In this document: in pieces, positions 16,930-25,183 of the stretch
Position numbering within the stretch: position 1 is the first letter of the stretch
Layout of the letters: each line of letters begins with the position of its first letter
NCBI GenBank assembly: GCA_964528845.1
Contig: CAZGVE010000004.1
Location: forward strand, 62,001 to 126,000
Length of the DNA stretch: 64,000 nt
From: FEN-1191 sp964528845
GTDB taxonomy: Bacteria > Pseudomonadota > Gammaproteobacteria > Steroidobacterales > Steroidobacteraceae
Reading direction: 5' to 3'
Notes under the pieces: generated by a model
Told to the model about the DNA's origin: nothing
Database searches by the model: none
What the model saw: the letters and a program-made list of their open reading frames with translations, nothing else
Position numbers and translations under genes: made by a program

Positions 16930-17828
16930 CAGAAATAGCCTTCCTGCTTCTTCTGCTCCATCGAGGCGCCCGCGTCGCGATCGATGACCCGGCCCTGGCG
17001 CTCGGAGGTGCGGGCCGACAGCATCTCCTCGATGATCTGGGACAGCGTGGCGGCCTCGCTGGGAATCGCGCCGGTGAGCGGATAGCAGCCGAGCGTACGA
17101 AAGCGTACCCGGCGCAGCTGCGGCCGCTCGCCCGGGTGCAGCGGCATGCGCTCGTCATCGACCATGATCAGCGTGCCATCACGTTCGACGACCGGGCGCA
17201 TGGCAGCGAAGTACAGCGGCACGATCGGAATGTGTTCCTGGTGGATGTACTGCCAGATATCGAGTTCGGTCCAGTTCGAGAGCGGAAAAACCCGCAGGCT
17301 CTCGCCCTTGGCGATGCGCGTGTTGTACAGGCGCCAGAGCTCGGGGCGCTGGCGCTTGGGATCCCAGCGGTGCTGCGCCGACCGGATCGACACGACCCGC
17401 TCCTTGGCCCGCGATTTCTCCTCGTCGCGCCGCGCACCGCCGAAAGCGGCATCGAAGCCATGCAGATCGAGCGCCTGTTTGAGCGCCTGCGTCTTCATGA
17501 TGTCGGTATGTACGGCGCCGTGCGTGAACGGATTGATGCCCTGCTCCACTCCTTCCCGGTTGATGTGGACGATCAGGTCCAGGCCCATCCGCCGCGCCGT
17601 TTCGTCGCGGAATGCGATCATCTCGCGGAATTTCCAGGTCGTGTCGATGTGCAGCAGCGGGAACGGCAGGCGGCCCGGAAAGAAGGCCTTGATCGCGAGG
17701 TGCAGCATGACCGAGCTGTCCTTGCCGATGGAATACAGCATGACCGGCCGCTCGCACTCGGCCACCACCTCGCGAAAGATATGGATGCTCTCGGCCTCGA
17801 GCCGAGCCAGATGCGACAGTTTGGACAT
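16929..17828 (-). CDS. cysD: Sulfate adenylyltransferase subunit 2 (CysD)
   Basis: 299 residues, the standard length. The PP-loop ATP pyrophosphatase motif is SIGKDSSVMLHLA near residue 33; further conserved blocks are HIDTTWKFREMIAFRD, AFGGARRDEEKSRAKERVVS, NWTELDIWQYI, and RFRTLGCYPLTGAI. It makes APS in complex with CysN. It is first in the cysD-cysNC operon and starts 37 bases after the stop of the alpha-E gene, with a candidate promoter overlapping that stop. Confidence 0.95.
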   Translation of the reverse strand: MSKLSHLARLEAESIHIFREVVAECERPVMLYSIGKDSSVMLHLAIKAFFPGRLPFPLLHIDTTWKFREMIAFRDETARRMGLDLIVHINREGVEQGINPFTHGAVHTDIMKTQALKQALDLHGFDAAFGGARRDEEKSRAKERVVSIRSAQHRWDPKRQRPELWRLYNTRIAKGESLRVFPLSNWTELDIWQYIHQEHIPIVPLYFAAMRPVVERDGTLIMVDDERMPLHPGERPQLRRVRFRTLGCYPLTGAIPSEAATLSQIIEEMLSARTSERQGRVIDRDAGASMEQKKQEGYF

Positions 17829-17862
17829 TACCGGTCGGCTACCCCGCTGCGACGCGGGCGCG

Positions 17863-17891
17863 ATTCTATATTTTCGCTGCCGTTATGTGCT
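17863..17891 (-). promoter_or_regulatory. Candidate promoter of cysD-cysNC
   Basis: On the minus strand TAGAAT (17863-17868) overlaps the TAG stop of the alpha-E gene and is followed by a G+C-rich stretch (CGCGCC). The -35 region 17 bases upstream reads AGCACA (17886-17891), matching only in ACA. Transcription would start near 17856, leaving a leader of about 28 bases. Confidence 0.35.
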
Positions 17892-18879
17892 TATTCTGGT
17901 TTTGAGACTGGAACGCGGTAGGCGGGGTGAAGGTCGTCATCGGCGCACTGTGCCCGACGAAATAGATGCGCGCGAGTTCATCGTTGGCGCGAGCCAGCGA
18001 AAGCTGCAGCCGGTCGATGAATTCGTGCAGACCGCCCTGCTCCAGCGTTTCGAAACGGGTGCCATGCAGGGCGCGACGCATGCGCGCCACGCGCCGCAGC
18101 AGCGGTTCGCTGTGCCGCAACCGGTGCAGGACCTCTTCCGCACGCCGCAGGCAGCATACGCAGGCACGGGGGAACTGCTCGTCGGTCAGCAGGAAGCGCA
18201 CCACGCCAGCGCCGTACACGCGCTCCCGGGTCTTCAGGCGGTACATCTGGTATCCGGAAAGCGAACGCAGCACGCTCATCCACAGCACGGTCTCGAACGG
18301 CCGCAGCTCCTCGGCGTTGGCCGTCACCATCATCGCGGCCGCGCGCACATCCACGATCCGGCTGGTCATGTCGGCGCGCTCGATATTGCGGCCCAGCGTC
18401 AGGAACGTCAGCGCATCGCCCTCGTTGAATATGCCCTCGAACATGCCCGTCAGGGTCTGCGTCGAGACCGTCACGCGGCGCAGGAACGCGTATCGCGTAC
18501 GCTTGGCCGCGGCCTCCGCGGCACGCTCGCCGACGTAGAGGTACAGCTCGTTGATATGCTCCCAGACCTCGCGCGGCAGGATGTCGCGCACCGTGCGCGC
18601 GATCTCTCGCGCCCGCGCGATCGAGGTCAGCATCGAACCATGGTTCTCCTCGTCGGCCACGATGAAGCGCAGCACCGACTGCTCGCTGTAGTCCTTGGCC
18701 TTCGCGAGGTAGCCAGCCTCGTTACCGGTAATGGTGATGAGCGGCCGCCACCCGGGGCTCAGCCGCTGCGGCAGGTCGAGCATCAGGCTGGCGCTCACGT
18801 CCAGCAGACGGGCGAGGTTCTCGGTGCGCTCCAGGTAGCGCGCCAGCCAGTAGAGGTTGTCAGCTACGCGTGAGAGCAT
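17866..18879 (-). CDS. Alpha-E domain protein
   Basis: 337 residues from ATG 18877-18879. It starts MLSRVADNLYWLARYLERTENLARLLDV, the hallmark of the all-helical alpha-E (DUF403) family, with further conserved blocks NRERGSM-like (DEENHGSML), RDILPREVWEHIN and GRNIERADMTSRI. The biochemical role is not established. It is nearly always found beside a circularly permuted ATP-grasp protein, a transglutaminase-like protein and the Anbu protease, and is proposed to take part in making or attaching a peptide tag. It overlaps the ATP-grasp gene by 20 bases. Confidence 0.85.
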   Translation of the reverse strand: MLSRVADNLYWLARYLERTENLARLLDVSASLMLDLPQRLSPGWRPLITITGNEAGYLAKAKDYSEQSVLRFIVADEENHGSMLTSIARAREIARTVRDILPREVWEHINELYLYVGERAAEAAAKRTRYAFLRRVTVSTQTLTGMFEGIFNEGDALTFLTLGRNIERADMTSRIVDVRAAAMMVTANAEELRPFETVLWMSVLRSLSGYQMYRLKTRERVYGAGVVRFLLTDEQFPRACVCCLRRAEEVLHRLRHSEPLLRRVARMRRALHGTRFETLEQGGLHEFIDRLQLSLARANDELARIYFVGHSAPMTTFTPPTAFQSQNQNKHITAAKI

Positions 18880-20332
18880 TTTCGGCCGCTGTATCCACGA
18901 TCCAGGTGTCCTTGCTGCCACCACCTTGCGAGGAATTGACCACCAGCGATCCCTTGCGCATCGCCACGCGTGTCAATCCGCCGGTCGTGACCTGGACCTG
19001 CCGTCCCGAGAGGATGAAGGGGCGCAGATCGAGGTGGCGGGGTTCGATGCCTCCCTCCACCAGTGTCGGCGTGGTGGACAGGCTGATCACGGGCTGGGCA
19101 ATGTAGTTGCGCGGATCATGTTCAATCAATCCGGCGAAGCGCTCGCGCTCCGCGGCGGTGGACTTCGGTCCCATCAGCATACCGTAGCCACCGGATTCGT
19201 TCGCAGGCTTCACCACCAGGTTGGCCAGATTGGCCAGCACGTGCCGCCGCTGTACCTCGTCGCAGCACAGGAACGACGGCACGTTCGGCAGGATCGCGTC
19301 CTGGTCGAGATAGTAGCGGATCATCGCCGGTACAAAGGTATAGACCAGCTTGTCGTCGGCGACTCCGGCCCCGGGGGCATTGGCGAGTGCGACATTCCCG
19401 GCCCGCCAGGCACGCATCAGCCCTCGAACCCCGAGGGTCGAGTCCGGGCGGAAGGATTCGGGGTCGAGGAACAAGTCGTCGACGCGGCGGTAGAGCACGT
19501 CGACCCGCTGCCACCCTTCAATCGTGCGCATATAGACGACGTCGTCGGCCCCGACCACCAGATCACCACCCTCGACCAGCTCGCAACCCATCTGCTGCGC
19601 CAGATAGGCGTGCTCGAAATATGCAGAGTTGTAGATACCGGGTGTCAGCACGGCCACTTCCGGCTGCGCGACACCGCGCGGCGCGATGGCACGCAGCAGG
19701 TCGAAGAGCTGCGAAGGATAGTCGTCGACCGGCAGGATGCCGGCGGCCTCGAACACCTCCGGAAAAACGCGCTTGACGACCTGACGGTTCTCGAGCATGT
19801 AGGACACGCCAGACGGCACGCGCAGGTTGTCTTCGAGCACATAGACCGTGCCGTCCCCGCCACGCACCAGGTCGGAGCCGCAGATATGCGCCCAGATTCC
19901 CAGCGGCGGGTCGATCCCTGCGCATTGCGCGCGGTAGTTGGCCGAGTTCACCAGGTGCTCGCGCGGGAAGACCCCGTCGCGGACGATGCGCTGCTCGTGG
20001 TAGATGTCGTCGATGAACAGGTTCAGCGCCTGGGCGCGCTGCTGCAGCCCGGCCTCGATGCGCCGCCACTCATCGAGTGGGATCACGCGCGGGATGATGT
20101 CGAGCGGCCAGGCACGGTCGATCGATCCGCCCTCCTCGTGGTACACCGTGAAGGTGATGCCCATGCTGCGAATGGCAACCTCGGCGGCTTTCTGCCGTGC
20201 GGCGAGTTCTTCAGGGCCCAGTGCCGAGAGGAACTCGATCAGCGCGCGCGCCGCGATGCGCGGAGTGCCACCCGGCCCGATGAGCTCATCGAAGCTCGCC
20301 GTCGCGGGGTAATGGTCCCAGGCAATGCGCAT
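18860..20332 (-). CDS. Circularly permuted ATP-grasp protein
   Basis: 490 residues from ATG 20330-20332. It is a member of the CP_ATPgrasp family (DUF404/DUF407 type): conserved blocks include GITFTVY, RPWPLD-like (RAWPLDIIPRVI), NLFIDDIYH, GIWAHICGSDLVRGGDG, VLEDNLRVPSGVSYMLENR, KPANESGGYGML and PFILSGRQVQV. ATP-grasp enzymes ligate amines to carboxylates through acyl phosphates; the substrate here is unknown. It is co-transcribed with alpha-E and divergent from Anbu, the usual partner set, although no transglutaminase gene is present. Confidence 0.87.
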   Translation of the reverse strand: MRIAWDHYPATASFDELIGPGGTPRIAARALIEFLSALGPEELAARQKAAEVAIRSMGITFTVYHEEGGSIDRAWPLDIIPRVIPLDEWRRIEAGLQQRAQALNLFIDDIYHEQRIVRDGVFPREHLVNSANYRAQCAGIDPPLGIWAHICGSDLVRGGDGTVYVLEDNLRVPSGVSYMLENRQVVKRVFPEVFEAAGILPVDDYPSQLFDLLRAIAPRGVAQPEVAVLTPGIYNSAYFEHAYLAQQMGCELVEGGDLVVGADDVVYMRTIEGWQRVDVLYRRVDDLFLDPESFRPDSTLGVRGLMRAWRAGNVALANAPGAGVADDKLVYTFVPAMIRYYLDQDAILPNVPSFLCCDEVQRRHVLANLANLVVKPANESGGYGMLMGPKSTAAERERFAGLIEHDPRNYIAQPVISLSTTPTLVEGGIEPRHLDLRPFILSGRQVQVTTGGLTRVAMRKGSLVVNSSQGGGSKDTWIVDTAAENALTRS

Positions 20333-20367
20333 GCAGTCTCGAGAGGGTCCCGTAGGTCCGATTTGCC

Positions 20368-20378
20368 GTTACAGTAAC
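20368..20378. promoter_or_regulatory. 11-base palindrome in the ATP-grasp/Anbu divergent region
   Basis: GTTAC-A-GTAAC is a perfect inverted repeat 36 bases upstream of the ATP-grasp ATG, within the 157 bases between the two divergent units. It could be an operator; no matching second copy is visible in this spacer, and no strong -10/-35 pair was found. Confidence 0.25.
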
Positions 20379-20489
20379 AGGGCGCGCGAACCGAATGAAC
20401 AGCGGCACCACAAAGCATCCAAATGGCGCAATTCGGCTAGACTGACGCACGTTCCTGGTGCATAGACAATCCAAATTCATGGATCAGCA

Positions 20490-21242
20490 ATGACTTACTG
20501 CCTGGCGTTGAAACTCAAGGACGGCCTCGTTTTCGCGTCCGACTCGCGCACCACTGCCGGTGTCGACTACATCAGTACCTATCGCAAGATGCACGTGTTC
20601 CGCCCGGCGCGGGACCGGCTGGTCGTCGTGCTGACTTCCGGCAATCTTGCGACGACGCAGGAAGTGCTCGACAACCTGCGCCGCGATCTCGCCGTGGGCG
20701 AGGATCGCGAGAACCTTGGCAATGTCTCCTACCTGTTCGAGGCGGCACGCTACGTCGGCAAGGTACTGTGCACCGTCGTGCAGCAGTATCGGGAGGCCCT
20801 GAAGCAGAGTGGTGGAGATGCGCGCGCAACGCTGATCGTCGGCGGCCAGATCGCCGGGCAGCCGCCGGAACTCTACCTGGTCTATCCGGAAGGCAATTAT
20901 GTCGCGGCCACCGATGAGACGCCTTTCCTGCAGCTCGGCGAATTCAAGTACGGCAAGCCGATACTGTCGCGCATCGCCGGCGCGAACCTGTCGCTCGACG
21001 ACGCCGCGCGTCTCGCGCTGATCTCGTTCGACGCGGCGATGAAATCGAATCTCTCGGTGGGACCGCCGGTGGAGCTGGCGATCTATCCGCAGGACACGCT
21101 GCAGTTCTCGCACCAGCTGGCCTTTGACGCCGATTCGGAGTTTTTCCGCGGCTTCTGCCGCCGCTGGAACGAGAAGCTCAAGAGCGCGTTTCGCCAGTTG
21201 CCGCGGTTCGACTGGGAGCGCACACCGCCCGCCGAGCGGTAG
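20490..21242 (+). CDS. Anbu, proteasome-like N-terminal nucleophile protease
   Basis: 250 residues. The protein begins MTYCLALKLKDGLVFASDSR; removing Met exposes Thr2 as the N-terminal nucleophile, with Asp18 and Lys33 (YRKMHVF) in the places of the proteasome catalytic Asp and Lys. A glycine-rich segment ATLIVGGQIAG follows. Anbu (ancestral beta-subunit) forms large open-ring or helical assemblies related to HslV; its substrate is unknown. It is divergent from the ATP-grasp/alpha-E pair and followed five bases later by a HemD-like gene, which may be co-transcribed. Confidence 0.88.
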   Translation: MTYCLALKLKDGLVFASDSRTTAGVDYISTYRKMHVFRPARDRLVVVLTSGNLATTQEVLDNLRRDLAVGEDRENLGNVSYLFEAARYVGKVLCTVVQQYREALKQSGGDARATLIVGGQIAGQPPELYLVYPEGNYVAATDETPFLQLGEFKYGKPILSRIAGANLSLDDAARLALISFDAAMKSNLSVGPPVELAIYPQDTLQFSHQLAFDADSEFFRGFCRRWNEKLKSAFRQLPRFDWERTPPAER

Positions 21243-21246
21243 CGCA

Positions 21247-22083
21247 GTGACCACGCCAGGCGCCCCGCCCGATCCGCTCGCGCAGCGCCGGATCGCCGTG
21301 GCGGAAAGTCGTGAACTCGACCTGTTTGCGGCGCTGCTCGAGCGTCGCGGGGCCACGGTACTACGCTACCCGCTGGTGCAGATCATCGATGCGCCGGATC
21401 CGCAGCCGATCCTCGTGTGGTCGCGCCGATTCGCGGCCGGTGGCTGCGACGACCTGATCCTGCTGACCGGCGAAGGTCTGCGCCGGCTGCTGCACTGCAT
21501 CGACCGCCACGAGGCCACCTTGCGGGGATCGTTTCTCGAAGCGCTGGCCCGGGTGCGTAAGATCACCCGCGGGCCAAAGCCGGCCCGGGCGCTGCGTGAG
21601 CTCGGGTTGCAAAGCGATCTTCCGGCCGAAGTTCCGACGACGCCGGGCCTGATCGCCCTGTTGCGCCCACTGCCACTGCGGGACCGTCGCGTCGGCGTAC
21701 AGCTGTATGGCGGGGAGGCGAACCTGCCGCTGATCGATTTTCTGATAGAAGCCGGCGCGCAGGTATCTACGGTCGCCCCGTACCGCTACGCCGACCAGGC
21801 CTCCGACATGGCCGTGCAGGAGCTGCTTGGGCGCATGCGCCAAGGCGAGATCGATGCGATCGCCTTCACCAGCAAGGCCCAGGTGGAGCGGCTGTTTCGT
21901 GCGGGGAAACCCGAGGAGGTGCGCGCGGCACTGGCGGCGACCGCCGTGGCGGCCGTGGGCCCGGTGGTAGCCGAGAGCCTTGGCGCGCATGGCGTGGACG
22001 TGGGAGCGATGCCCCCGGGCAGTTGGCACCTGAAGCCGCTGGTCGCGGCGCTGGGGGAGCTGCTCGGCGCGGTGCGCGGCTAG
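21247..22083 (+). CDS. Uroporphyrinogen-III synthase-like protein (HemD family)
   Basis: 278 residues from GTG 21247. Two Rossmann-like halves typical of HemD are visible: RRIAVAESRELDLFAALLERRGATVLRYPLVQI at the start, and VGVQLYGGEANLPLIDFLIEAGAQVSTVAPYRY with DAIAFTSKAQVERLF and VAAVGPVVAESLGAHGV in the second half. HemD closes and inverts ring D of the tetrapyrrole in heme and siroheme synthesis. No other heme genes are nearby; stand-alone HemD-like proteins of this kind often sit away from hemC, so the true substrate is less sure than the fold. Its stop overlaps the MarR gene tail by four bases. Confidence 0.75.
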   Translation: MTTPGAPPDPLAQRRIAVAESRELDLFAALLERRGATVLRYPLVQIIDAPDPQPILVWSRRFAAGGCDDLILLTGEGLRRLLHCIDRHEATLRGSFLEALARVRKITRGPKPARALRELGLQSDLPAEVPTTPGLIALLRPLPLRDRRVGVQLYGGEANLPLIDFLIEAGAQVSTVAPYRYADQASDMAVQELLGRMRQGEIDAIAFTSKAQVERLFRAGKPEEVRAALAATAVAAVGPVVAESLGAHGVDVGAMPPGSWHLKPLVAALGELLGAVRG

Positions 22084-22595
22084 GAATACATCCGCTGCAG
22101 ATAGCCGAGGAACTGCTCGAGTTCCGGCTTCGTGAACCGGTTCGCCATGTGCTTTTCGAGCTGACGCACCTGCTGCATCAGCGCCTCGAGTTCGGCACTT
22201 CCGGATTCCGTCAGAAAGATACCCTGCCGCCGGCGGTCGCGCGTGCAACGGCGCCGTTCGATCAGGCCGGCGCGCTCGAGCCGGTCGAGCAGTGCAACGA
22301 TGCTGGCCTTGTCCACTCCGAGGTGCGTACCGAGCTCGATCTGGGCGATCCCGGAATTCGAACGCACCAGCACCAGCAGGCTGAACAGTCCGGGGCGTAT
22401 CTTGTTCTCGCCGATGAAACTGACGTAGGTACGCCAGGATGCCTGGTGGGCACGGCGCAGGTTGTAGCCGAGCAGCCTTGGCAGCATGCCAAGATCGACC
22501 TTGGCCCCCGCGGCCCGCTCCCGCGTCGCGACCCGCTTTGGCCCCGCTGGGCGCTTCTCTCGGCTGCGGACGGCATGGCTACCCAGTTGTTCCAT
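22080..22595 (-). CDS. MarR-family transcriptional regulator
   Basis: 171 residues. After a basic, probably disordered start of about 35 residues comes a MarR winged-helix domain: IRPGLFSLLVLVRSNSGIAQIELGTHLGVDKASIVALLDRLERAGLIERRRCTRDRRRQGIFLTESG, with the typical DRR wing motif. MarR dimers usually respond to phenolic or aromatic ligands. Its target is unknown; no divergent gene is close, so self-regulation is likely. It might react to aromatic acids given the protocatechuate genes, but these lie 7 kb away. Confidence 0.85.
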   Translation of the reverse strand: MEQLGSHAVRSREKRPAGPKRVATRERAAGAKVDLGMLPRLLGYNLRRAHQASWRTYVSFIGENKIRPGLFSLLVLVRSNSGIAQIELGTHLGVDKASIVALLDRLERAGLIERRRCTRDRRRQGIFLTESGSAELEALMQQVRQLEKHMANRFTKPELEQFLGYLQRMYS

Positions 22596-22771
22596 AGCGC
22601 TGGCACTCCCCCCAAATGATACTTAATGCGAGACCGGCATGTTCGGGTACCTTGGACCGCGAGGCAGGCGCGGCGCATCAGTATATTTACGTTATTGTTC
22701 GCACTGCAAATAGATTGTCGCGAATAACGCGAATGCGTTCGGTTGCGTCGACTTCAGGGCGCAGGGCCGCT
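22596..22771. other. Intergenic region upstream of marR
   Basis: 176 bases, locally A+T-rich between about 22680 and 22735. Imperfect inverted arms lie at 22690-22702 (CGTTATTGTTCGC) and 22720-22729 (GCGAATAACG). They could be a MarR-type operator or a hairpin after the aguB gene; no U-tract follows. No gene is visible. Confidence 0.3.
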
Positions 22772-22788
22772 TCAGGGCGCAGGGCCGC
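22753..22788. repeat. Perfect 18-base tandem duplication across the aguB stop
   Basis: TTCAGGGCGCAGGGCCGC occurs twice in tandem (22753-22770 and 22771-22788). The second copy contains the stop codon and last codons of the amidase gene and the first copy lies just after it, so a recent slippage event duplicated the gene end without changing the protein. Confidence 0.8.
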
Positions 22789-23683
22789 CGCGGCCGTCAT
22801 GGCTCGAGAGCGGGCCGTACAGGTCCGGCCGCCGGTCGCGAAACACGAACCATCCCGCCCGCCCGCGCCGCAGCTGCTCGAGGTCAAAGCTGGCAGTGAT
22901 GATGGCCTCGCTCTCCTGGTCGGCTTCGGCCACCAGTGCGCCGGTCGCATCGGCGATGAAGGAAGAGCCGTAGAAGCGCAGGTGCAGCCCGACCGGGTCC
23001 TGGCGCGAGCGCTCGACGCCGATGCGATTGCTGGCGATGAGCGGCATCAGATTTGCCGCTGCATGACCCTGCTGCGTGCGCTGCCAGTGCAGGCGCGAAT
23101 CGACTGGAGGGGCCGGCGGGGGCTCGCTGCCGATGGCGGTCGGGAACAGCAGCAGCTCGGCACCGAGCAGTGCCATGATCCTGGCGGACTCCGGAAACCA
23201 CTGATCCCAGCAGATTCCAACCCCGAGGCAGCCGTAGCGCGTGTGCCAGACCCGGAAGCCGGTATCGCCGGGGCTGAAGTAGAATTTCTCCTGGTAGCCA
23301 GGCCCCTGCGGAATGTGGGACTTGCGGTAGATTCCCAGCCGGGCGCCGTCCGCATCGAACAGCGCCAGCGAATTGAAATAGGCGTTGCCGTCACGCTCGA
23401 AGAAGCTCACGGGCAGCACCACGCCCAGATCCGCGGCCAGCCGCCCGAAGCGCCTCAGCAGCGGACTGTCGTCCGCCGACTCGGCCAGGGTCAGGTACTG
23501 CGCATCCTGCTCGATACAGAAGTATGGCGTCGCGAACAGCTCCTGCAGCAGGATCACCTGGGCGCCGCGCGCGTGAGCCTCGCGCACCAGCCGCTCGGCG
23601 CGCTGCGCGTTGTCCTCGAGGTCCCAGCTGCAGGCGAACTGTGTGGCCGCGACCGTGACGCGTCGAGCCTGCGCCTCAGGCAT
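22772..23683 (-). CDS. aguB: N-carbamoylputrescine amidase (AguB)
   Basis: 303 residues of the nitrilase superfamily. The catalytic triad is visible as Glu in LLQELFATPYF (about residue 47), Lys in YRKSHIPQGPGYQEKFYFSPGD (about 120) and Cys in GVGICWDQWFPE (about 157). The DQWFPE and GPGYQEKFYF stretches are typical of AguB, which turns N-carbamoylputrescine into putrescine, CO2 and ammonia in the agmatine route. The usual partner agmatine deiminase (AguA) is not in this window. The start overlaps the preceding oxidoreductase by eight bases. Confidence 0.88.
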   Translation of the reverse strand: MPEAQARRVTVAATQFACSWDLEDNAQRAERLVREAHARGAQVILLQELFATPYFCIEQDAQYLTLAESADDSPLLRRFGRLAADLGVVLPVSFFERDGNAYFNSLALFDADGARLGIYRKSHIPQGPGYQEKFYFSPGDTGFRVWHTRYGCLGVGICWDQWFPESARIMALLGAELLLFPTAIGSEPPPAPPVDSRLHWQRTQQGHAAANLMPLIASNRIGVERSRQDPVGLHLRFYGSSFIADATGALVAEADQESEAIITASFDLEQLRRGRAGWFVFRDRRPDLYGPLSSHDGRGGPAP

Positions 23684-24635
23684 GTGCCCGCCGACCGTCT
23701 GCGCCGCGCAGCCGCTCTGTAATCGCGATCGCGGTACGCAGCGCGCGCAGCCCGTCCTCGCCGCTCACCAGCACCGGCTTGTCGCCGCGGATTGCATCCA
23801 GGAAGGCCTGCACTTCGCGCAGCAGCGCATCTCCCTGCTCGAAGGACTGTTCCTCGATCTGCACCGGCAGCTGGCCCGCGGCGACCGGCCCTTCGCGTTT
23901 GCGAATCACGGTCAGGATCTTCTGCTGCAGGTCGATCGACAGATAGGCATCGTCGCGGAACACTCGCAGCTTGCGCTCGGTCTTCAGGCTCACACGGCTG
24001 GCGGTCACGTTCGCGACACAGCCGTTGTCGAAACGCAGCCTGGCGTTCGCGATGTCGATCTCGCCAGAGAACACCGGAGTCCCGACGGCATCGAAGCTCT
24101 CGAGCGGCCGGGCCACGATCATCTGCACCAGGTCGATGTCGTGGATCATCAGGTCGAGCACCACATTCACATCGGTGCCGCGCTCGCGGAACGGGGCGAG
24201 GCGGTGGCATTCGATGAAACGTGCGGCCGAGAGCAGGGTTTCGGCGGCGAGGATGCTCGGATTGAAGCGCTCGAGGAGCCCGACCTGCAGTACCCGGGCG
24301 TGGGTGCGCGCAGCGTCGATCAGCTGCTGGGCCTGTTCGCAGGTCTCGGTAATCGGCTTCTCGACCAGCACGTGGGCGCCGGCCCGCAGGAAATCCAGCG
24401 CGATCTCGCAATGCGTGGCAGTCGGCGTCACGACGCTGACTGCGTCCACGTGTCCCAGCAATACACGGTAGTCCTGCAGCGGCTGGGTCTGCAGCTCCGC
24501 GGCCACCCGCTGGGCGGTATCGGCGCTGGCATCGACCACCGCCGCGAGTTCGCACCCGGGCAGCCCCGCATATTTCTGGGCGTGAAAGCGGCCGAGGTAC
24601 CCCACCCCGATCACGGCCGCTCTGATTTTGCGCAT
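23676..24635 (-). CDS. Gfo/Idh/MocA-family oxidoreductase
   Basis: 319 residues from ATG 24633-24635. The NAD(P)-binding start is AVIGVGYLGRFHAQKYAGL, followed by SVVTPTATHCEIALDFLRAGAHVLVEKPIT and LLERFNPSI, then DLMIHDIDLVQMIV carrying the active-site His/Asp. This pattern (GYLGRFHAQKY, ERFNP) is close to the UDP-GlcNAc 3-dehydrogenase GnnA group used for lipid A with amide-linked chains, but no partner aminotransferase is nearby, so the substrate stays open. It differs clearly from LigC in this window. A CATAAT -10 box (24645-24650, minus strand) would start the message only a few bases before the ATG. Confidence 0.8.
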   Translation of the reverse strand: MRKIRAAVIGVGYLGRFHAQKYAGLPGCELAAVVDASADTAQRVAAELQTQPLQDYRVLLGHVDAVSVVTPTATHCEIALDFLRAGAHVLVEKPITETCEQAQQLIDAARTHARVLQVGLLERFNPSILAAETLLSAARFIECHRLAPFRERGTDVNVVLDLMIHDIDLVQMIVARPLESFDAVGTPVFSGEIDIANARLRFDNGCVANVTASRVSLKTERKLRVFRDDAYLSIDLQQKILTVIRKREGPVAAGQLPVQIEEQSFEQGDALLREVQAFLDAIRGDKPVLVSGEDGLRALRTAIAITERLRGADGRRAHA

Positions 24636-24714
24636 GCGGCGGCTATTATGCCCGAAGGGTCGGCGGTGGGTCGCCCGGCCGGCCGCGTTGCCGCGCCGGG
24701 ATTGTCCCGGACTA

Positions 24715-24743
24715 CCAGGCGTTCGAACTTCCAGGCGTTCGAA
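24715..24743. repeat. Short direct repeat CCAGGCGTTCGAA (period 16)
   Basis: CCAGGCGTTCGAA occurs at 24715-24727 and 24731-24743, each ending in the palindrome TTCGAA. It lies in the leader of the small membrane protein gene, directly before its ribosome site. Confidence 0.6.
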
Positions 24744-24760
24744 TTGAGGAGAGGTTTGAA

Positions 24761-25051
24761 TTGAGCCCACGGCAGCGTGGTATCGCGCGTTGGTACGGCA
24801 ATGTCCGCGGGGTATGGCGCGAAGTGCTCACGGCGCTCACGTGCCTGGCTCTCGGCGTGCTGGCGATGCCATGCCTGATCTTCGCCTTCGGGCGTATCGC
24901 TCTAGGGCCCTATGCGCATGGCTCGATCCTGTCCCTGTGGCGTGATTTCCTGATCGGTCTGGGGGACGGTTCGGAAGCCTTCTGGTTCATTGCCCTCGGG
25001 CCCTACCTGCTGCTGCTGTTGCTTCGGGGCGGGCGCCGGCTGTTGACATAA
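24761..25051 (+). CDS. Small membrane protein of unknown function
   Basis: 96 residues, starting at TTG 24761. The choice rests on a strong ribosome site, AGGAGAGG, ending about seven bases before it. Two hydrophobic segments are visible, LTCLALGVLAMPCLIFAFGRIAL and FWFIALGPYLLLLLLRG, separated by a loop with SILSLWRDFLIGLGDGSEA. An N-terminal basic stretch suggests the N-terminus is in the cytoplasm. I do not recognise the family. It is divergent from the Gfo/Idh gene. Confidence 0.6.
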   Translation: MSPRQRGIARWYGNVRGVWREVLTALTCLALGVLAMPCLIFAFGRIALGPYAHGSILSLWRDFLIGLGDGSEAFWFIALGPYLLLLLLRGGRRLLT

Positions 25052-25072
25052 GCATCTAAGAAACAAGGGATT

Positions 25073-25088
25073 TGTGACTCAGTTCACA
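25073..25088 (+). promoter_or_regulatory. CRP/Vfr/Clp-type binding site
   Basis: TGTGA-CTCAGT-TCACA matches the CRP-family consensus TGTGA-N6-TCACA in both arms, with T-rich flank on the left and A/T on the right. It lies about 100 bases before the small gene at 25184 and after the small membrane protein gene. A weaker, similar site occurs upstream of the PP2C gene. Confidence 0.5.
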
Positions 25089-25183
25089 ATTCCGGCGGCA
25101 CTGGTAGGCAGGTCACCCGTCACGCTGTCATCCTAGGCTTAGGGGAAATTCAGGCGCGAGAAATCGCGTCGCCAATTGCCGAC

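Noticed and set aside
18857..20377. 506-residue open frame on the plus strand
   Set aside because: Exactly opposite the ATP-grasp gene, whose conserved motifs decide the coding strand.
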